Assembly: GCA_913056415.1 (NCBI GenBank)
Contig: CAJXNA010000040.1
Location: 1 to 11,511, forward strand
Direction of reading: 5' to 3'
DNA length: 11,511 bases
Source of the DNA: an uncultured Chloroflexota bacterium
GTDB lineage: Bacteria > Chloroflexota > Dehalococcoidia > SM23-28-2 > RBG-16-64-32
Position numbers and translations under genes: made by a program. Shown in pieces: positions 7,845 through 11,511 of the stretch (positions are counted from its first letter, which is position 1; every line of letters begins with the position of its first letter). Below the pieces are notes generated by a model. It ran no database searches, was not told the origin of the DNA, and was given only the letters and a program-made list of their open reading frames with translations.

Positions 7845-8288
7845 CTAGCGGACGACGAACTTCACCTGCCGACTTATGTGACGAGCCACCTTCGGCAGCA
7901 CGATCTCCAACATGCCCTGAGCATATCCTGCACGCGCTTCGTCGGGATTGACCTCGGCAGGGAGAAGCAGCTCGCGCCGGAACGGACCGTGACAGATCTC
8001 CATCTGCGAGTAGAGGCGCCCCGGCCGCCCTATACCCGGCTTTCGCTCCCCACTCAAGACAAGCACCTTGCCGTCCACCACGATCTCCACCTCCTCCTCT
8101 GAGATGCCGGCGATCTCCGCCACCACCACCACCTCATCATCCGTCTCGTACACGTCGACTGAGGGTTCGATGAGCGGCGAGGAGAAGCGTGGCGCGCCGG
8201 GCGGGCCGAGAACTTGCCGCCAGGCTTGCTCCATACGCTCCCGAATGCGTTCGAAATCGGAGAAGATGTCGGTTGTTTGCTGCTTCAT
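7845..8288 (-). CDS. Small heat-shock protein, Hsp20/alpha-crystallin family
   Basis: ATP-independent holdase chaperone that binds unfolding proteins in the cytoplasm. The 147-aa product has a helical N-terminus (IFSDFERIRERMEQAWRQVL), then an alpha-crystallin domain (about 40-133) that opens with EPSVDVYETDDEVVVVAEIA. Conserved blocks are MEICHGPFRRELLLPAEV (96-113) and the A-x-x-x-x-G-x-L motif ARAGYAQGMLEIVLPK (118-133). The C-terminal tail ends HISRQVKFVVR and lacks a clear I/V-x-I/V motif, which usually docks neighbouring dimers. GGGAGG upstream of ATG 8288 fixes the start. Its position directly before lon pairs a holdase with a protease. No CIRCE-type repeat is seen upstream. Confidence 0.93.
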   Translation of the reverse strand: MKQQTTDIFSDFERIRERMEQAWRQVLGPPGAPRFSSPLIEPSVDVYETDDEVVVVAEIAGISEEEVEIVVDGKVLVLSGERKPGIGRPGRLYSQMEICHGPFRRELLLPAEVNPDEARAGYAQGMLEIVLPKVARHISRQVKFVVR

Positions 8289-8339
8289 GACCGCGACCTC
8301 CCGATCATGGGCCCGCCACCTCCACTATCATCTCCATCA

Positions 8340-8477
8340 TCATCGGGGCGAGGTGTGGGCGCCTCTATTACCGAACAACGATAGCAGGAAGGAGGACACC
8401 CCGTCCACCACGACAGGCTGCTGACTGGAATCGGGTCTGCTGCTCACCTCGCTCAGCCGTTCCAGGGCGCCGGGCAA
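8340..8477 (-). CDS. Possible small ORF between gyrA and hsp20 (45 aa)
   Basis: From TTG 8477 the minus strand reads open for 45 codons, including PVVVDGVSSFLLSLFGNRG near its end, and stops with TGA at 8340-8342. Most third codon positions are G or C, as in the neighbouring genes. AAGGG lies about 10 bases before the TTG, inside the gyrA end. GTG 8447 would give a 35-aa product. Its stop overlaps an ATG (ATGA) opening a 12-codon frame (MMMEMIVEVAGP, 8305-8343), which ends 16 bases before hsp20. I recognise neither product; this could be untranslated spacer. Confidence 0.28.
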   Translation of the reverse strand: MPGALERLSEVSSRPDSSQQPVVVDGVSSFLLSLFGNRGAHTSPR

Positions 8478-8479
8478 GC

Positions 8480-11191
8480 CTAGCGACCCTTACGTGGAGG
8501 TTTCCGCTGCGCTGTGGCGGAGCGGGAAACCGGCCTCTTCGCCTGCGCCCGGGTAGACGAGGCCTTCTTGCCAGCTTTGGCGGCCGTAGCGGCCTTCCTG
8601 CCCTTTGCCGCAGACGTCTTACCCTTCTTGCCGCCGGCCTCAGCTCCCGGCCCTGCGCTCACACCCGTGGGCAGAGCGGTCTCACCCTTGTAAGAGCTCT
8701 CCATATCGACGACTGTGACGGCGGCGACGGACCCGCCCTCTTCGATGTCCATCAGTGTGACGCCCTGAGTGGACCGTCCCTGCACAGAGATCTCCTCCAC
8801 CGCGGTGCGAAGCACAATCCCACCCTCCGAAATGAGCATCAGCTCCTGTTTGGGGTTGACCATGCGAGCGGAGATGAGGTCACCGGTCTTGGACGTGATC
8901 TTGAAGGTGGTGACACCCTGGCCGCCGCGACCCTGAAGCGGGTAATCGGCCACCGGCGTACGCTTTCCGAACCCCTGAGAGGTGACGACTAACATCATCT
9001 CGTCGGGCGTGGCGATCTGCAGCGCCACCATCCGGTCGCCCTTGGCAAGCCTGACGCCGCGGACACCGCCGGACTGGCGAGAGGCTGAGCGCAGGGAGCC
9101 CACGGAGAAGCGGAGAGACTTGCCCTTCCCGGTGACCACTATGGCGTGGTCGCTGTCGCTCGCCTGCTTGACCGACACCAGCTCATCCTTCGGCTCCAGG
9201 TCCATGGCGTTGAGGCCGCCGCGGCGGACGTTAGCGAAGTACTTCAGCGGCGTCTTCTTCACCTCGCCCAGCTTCGTGCCCATCACCAGGTAGTCCTGCG
9301 CCAGGTCCTTGGGCAGACGCACCACCGCCGTCACCCACTCCTTCTGATCGACGGCGACCAGGTTGATGAGGGGGATGCCGCGGGCGGTGCGCACCGCATC
9401 CGGCAACTCATAGGTCTTGATCTGGAAGCAACGCCCACGGTCGGTGAAAAAGATGAGGTCGTCGTGGGTGTCAGCGACGAGGAGGTGACGGACGGCATCA
9501 TCCTCGCGCGTCTTCATGCCGGTGATGCCGCGACCGCCGCGCCGCTGCGCACGGTAGGTGTCCAGGGGCAGCCGCTTCACGTAGCCCTTGGTGGACAGAG
9601 TGACAACCACCTCCTGGTGCGCCACCAGGTCCGCCTCGGAGAACTCCTCCGCCTCCTGGTCCATGATCTGCGTCCGGCGGTCATCCCCAAACCGCTCCTT
9701 GACCTCCTGAGCGTCGTCCCGGATGAGGAAGTCGATCTTGCGAGGATTCGCCAGCAGGTCCTCCAGGTAGGAGATCTGCTTGATGATCTCCGCGTACTCC
9801 GCCTGGATCTTCTCCCGCTCCAGGCGGGCCAGGCGACGAAGTTGCATATCCAGGACGGCCTGAGCCTGGCGGTCGCTGAGCTTGAACGGGGCCTTCATCA
9901 GCCGTTGCTTCGCCTCATCCGCAGAGGGAGAGCGCCGGATCGCCTTGATCACCTCGTCCAGCTGGTCCAGCGCCTTTAGCAGCCCCTCCAGAATGTGGCA
10001 CCGCTCCTGCGCCTTCTCCAGCTCGAACTCAGAGCGGCGCCGGATCACCACCCGGCGATGGCCGATGAACGACTCCAGCATCCGCTTGAGGCTCACCGTC
10101 CGCGGCTGGCCGTCCACCAGGGCCAGCATATTGATGGCGAAGTTGGACTGCATAGCGGTGAACTTGTAGAGGTTGCTCAGCACCTGCCGCGGCTGCCCCT
10201 CTCGCTTCAGCTCGATAACGATGCGCATACCGTGGCGGTCGGACTCGTCCCGCAGCTCGGAGATGCCGTCGAGGCGCTTGCTGCGGACCAGATCGGCGAT
10301 CTTCTCGATGAGCACCGCCTTGTTGACCTGATAGGGAAGCTCGCTGACCACGATCTGGTAGCGTCCTCCCTTCGCCATCTCCTCTATGTGAGCGCGGGCT
10401 CGCACCATGACGCGGCCCTTGCCATCGGCGTAGGCGGTGCGGATAGCGTCTCGTCTCTCGCTGGTTGGACCCTCACCGTTGGTGGCCGGTAGCCGCACCG
10501 TCTCGTAGCGGAAGGCGATGCCCCCTGTAGGAAAGTCGGGCCCGGACACGATCTCGGTAAGGTCGGCGGTCGTCGCCTCCGGGTTCTCTATCAGAAGCGA
10601 GATCGCGTCGCACACCTCTCTCAGGTTGTGCGGCGGGATGTTGGTGGCCATCCCCACGGCGATCCCGGAGGAGCCGTTCACCAGCAGGTTGGGCAACCGC
10701 GCCGGCAGAACGAAGGGCTCCTGCAGAGAGCCGTCGAAGTTGGGGACGAAGTCCACCGTGTTCCGTTCGAGATCGGCCAGCAGCTCCTCGGCGATAGGGG
10801 CGAGACGCGCCTCCGTGTAGCGCATCGCCGCCGGCGGGTCGTTATCGACAGAGCCGAAGTTGCCCTGGCCGTCCACCAGCGGGTAGCGCAAGCTGAAGTC
10901 CTGGGCCAGCCGCACCATCGCCTCGTAGACAGGGTCGTCGCCGTGAGGGTGGTACTTGCCCAGCACCTCACCGACGATCCGGGCGCTCTTCTTGTAGGCG
11001 GTGCCCGGGCGCATCCCCATATCGTGCATCGCGTAGAGGATGCGGCGCTGCACCGGCTTGAGGCCGTCACGCACGTCCGGCAAGGCGCGAGCGACGATGA
11101 CCGACATAGCGTAGTCGAGGTAGGAGGCGCGCATCTCCTCCTCGATCCTGATGGGGCGGATGTTTCCCAGCGATGTGGTGTCTATTGCCAT
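8480..11191 (-). CDS. gyrA: DNA gyrase subunit A
   Basis: Breakage-reunion subunit of DNA gyrase, which with GyrB introduces negative supercoils. The N-terminal winged-helix/tower domain is intact, with the catalytic Tyr125 in AAMRYTEARL and the quinolone region GKYHPHGDDPVYEAMVRLAQ (79-98). The GyrA box QRRGGRG in the C-terminal pinwheel domain identifies gyrase and excludes topoisomerase IV ParC. At 903 aa it is longer than most (about 800-880) because of a tail from about residue 837. The last 51 residues carry 18 Lys/Arg and no acidic residue, rich in Ala/Ser/Thr like a histone H1 tail, unlike the acidic tail of E. coli GyrA. At the E. coli Ser83 and Asp87 positions it has Asp86 and Glu90. 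The start at ATG 11191 gives the standard N-terminus (NIRPIRIEEEMRASYLDYAM) and is preceded by purine-rich AAGAGGCAGG. No gyrB lies in the window. Confidence 0.97.
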   Translation of the reverse strand: MAIDTTSLGNIRPIRIEEEMRASYLDYAMSVIVARALPDVRDGLKPVQRRILYAMHDMGMRPGTAYKKSARIVGEVLGKYHPHGDDPVYEAMVRLAQDFSLRYPLVDGQGNFGSVDNDPPAAMRYTEARLAPIAEELLADLERNTVDFVPNFDGSLQEPFVLPARLPNLLVNGSSGIAVGMATNIPPHNLREVCDAISLLIENPEATTADLTEIVSGPDFPTGGIAFRYETVRLPATNGEGPTSERRDAIRTAYADGKGRVMVRARAHIEEMAKGGRYQIVVSELPYQVNKAVLIEKIADLVRSKRLDGISELRDESDRHGMRIVIELKREGQPRQVLSNLYKFTAMQSNFAINMLALVDGQPRTVSLKRMLESFIGHRRVVIRRRSEFELEKAQERCHILEGLLKALDQLDEVIKAIRRSPSADEAKQRLMKAPFKLSDRQAQAVLDMQLRRLARLEREKIQAEYAEIIKQISYLEDLLANPRKIDFLIRDDAQEVKERFGDDRRTQIMDQEAEEFSEADLVAHQEVVVTLSTKGYVKRLPLDTYRAQRRGGRGITGMKTREDDAVRHLLVADTHDDLIFFTDRGRCFQIKTYELPDAVRTARGIPLINLVAVDQKEWVTAVVRLPKDLAQDYLVMGTKLGEVKKTPLKYFANVRRGGLNAMDLEPKDELVSVKQASDSDHAIVVTGKGKSLRFSVGSLRSASRQSGGVRGVRLAKGDRMVALQIATPDEMMLVVTSQGFGKRTPVADYPLQGRGGQGVTTFKITSKTGDLISARMVNPKQELMLISEGGIVLRTAVEEISVQGRSTQGVTLMDIEEGGSVAAVTVVDMESSYKGETALPTGVSAGPGAEAGGKKGKTSAAKGRKAATAAKAGKKASSTRAQAKRPVSRSATAQRKPPRKGR

Positions 11192-11210
11192 GAGATTGCC
11201 TGCCTCTTGC

Positions 11211-11269
11211 GTAGCTGCAAGCCTTTAGGCCCGCTCATCGGCTGGCCAGCGATGAAGCCCTGCAGCTAC
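11211..11269 (-). promoter_or_regulatory. Potential structured leader of gyrA
   Basis: A perfect 9-base inverted repeat, GTAGCTGCA (11211-11219) and TGCAGCTAC (11261-11269), closes a region that contains a second hairpin: TCATCG (11235-11240) pairs with CGATGA (11250-11255), continued by CT/AG after one bulged base. A short GCC/GGC pairing (11221-11230) could make a third arm. In the minus-strand transcript the closing stem would end about 19 bases before the gyrA ATG, leaving the ribosome-binding site just outside. I cannot match it to a known riboswitch. Confidence 0.35.
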
Positions 11270-11476
11270 CCACTCTCAGCTCCTACGGAACCCAACACTC
11301 TGTAGTAGGAACGCCCGCTCGACATCGGCGTTAACCTAGGCGATGATAACCCACGTGGCGCGTTCGTTCACGCCATCGGCAGCCCCGAATAAGCGAGCGT
11401 TTGGGCGATTATTGGCCGCTCACACGCCCGCGCTGACCGTAACGGCGGTGTGCGCGCTGAGAGGCCGCCTCTCGTG

Positions 11477-11502
11477 GTGATCCAGGCTTAAGCCTGACCC
11501 AC
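11477..11502. repeat. Second copy of the dispersed palindrome
   Basis: This copy fits an ideal palindrome with half-site GTGGGTCAGGCTT: the right half is perfect and the left half differs at three bases (GTGATCCAGGCTT). Its centre CAGGCTTAAGCCTG (11483-11496) is fully self-complementary. It shares 14 identical bases with the inverted repeat at 5334-5364. Flanking GATCCA (11479) and TGGATC (11506-11511) form a further inverted pair at the window edge. Confidence 0.6.
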
Positions 11503-11511
11503 CGTTGGATC

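Larger units (their letters stand above)
11192..11511. other. Intergenic region upstream of gyrA
   Basis: No convincing gene is seen in these 320 bases. They hold a branched inverted-repeat structure next to gyrA (11211-11269), a weak inverted repeat TCCTAC/GTAGGA (11281-11310), and a minus-strand TATCAT with only a poor -35 that could be a gyrA promoter (near 11345-11350). Near the right edge are a bulged stem (CACAC 11421-11425 with GTGTG 11448-11452), a hairpin GAGAGG-CCG-CCTCTC (11459-11473) and the dispersed palindrome. The right-hand hairpins may terminate a gene outside the window. Confidence 0.6.

Noticed and set aside
8295..8360. Repeated CATCATC/CCACC runs before hsp20 considered as a microsatellite or CIRCE-type element
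   Set aside because: The run is short, has no inverted-repeat symmetry, and does not match the CIRCE consensus.
9146..9979. Plus-strand frame of about 277 codons opposite gyrA
   Set aside because: Leu/Val/Arg/His-rich antisense shadow of conserved gyrA sequence with no recognisable family.

Overview
The window looks like a chromosomal segment of a GC-rich bacterium. Protein style (a Lon, Hsp20 and GyrA block, a D-2-hydroxyacid dehydrogenase, a YfcE-like phosphoesterase and class III cyclase remnants) suggests a Chloroflexota-type lineage, probably Dehalococcoidia-like. That placement is inference from general resemblance, not from a database search. No rRNA, tRNA, CRISPR array or recognisable transposase was seen.

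Left part (1-2177): a compact accessory region of small plus-strand genes. These are an unknown 67-aa ORF, a broken ParA/cyclase chimera, a GNAT acetyltransferase, a FlaR-like P-loop kinase and a small membrane-anchored coiled-coil protein. The striking feature is that each of the last three genes is followed by a short, diverged copy of the same sequence: the last 9-15 codons and stop of a class III adenylate/guanylate cyclase (protein pattern close to RGF-E/D-D-P-VRLFEVRW-stop). The chimera carries a longer piece of the same cyclase (about 53 codons). The layout is therefore tail, gene, tail, gene, tail, gene, tail, with all genes in one orientation. This resembles an integron-type series of gene-plus-site cassettes, but the repeated unit is the 3' end of a protein-coding gene. 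It is the best candidate for an undescribed arrangement here. Decayed tandem cyclases or repeated illegitimate recombination are the main alternatives.

Middle part (2178-5317): ordinary chromosome. A calcineurin-like phosphoesterase (+) ends tail-to-tail with a membrane-anchored putative zinc metallopeptidase (-), their stop codons sharing CTAG. A divergent intergenic region then leads to a D-2-hydroxyacid dehydrogenase (+). The phosphoesterase and the dehydrogenase both have a CCGATATA-type -10 box only 12 bases before the start codon, suggesting near-leaderless transcripts.

Right part (5334-11511): a minus-strand block transcribed gyrA, then hsp20, then lon, covering DNA topology and proteostasis, with possible small ORFs between gyrA and hsp20. 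A strong inverted repeat separates lon from the convergent dehydrogenase. Half of that palindrome recurs exactly at the right window edge, marking a dispersed palindromic element. GyrA has a long lysine/arginine/alanine-rich tail in place of an acidic one and unusual residues at the two classical quinolone positions. Its upstream region can fold into a branched structure.
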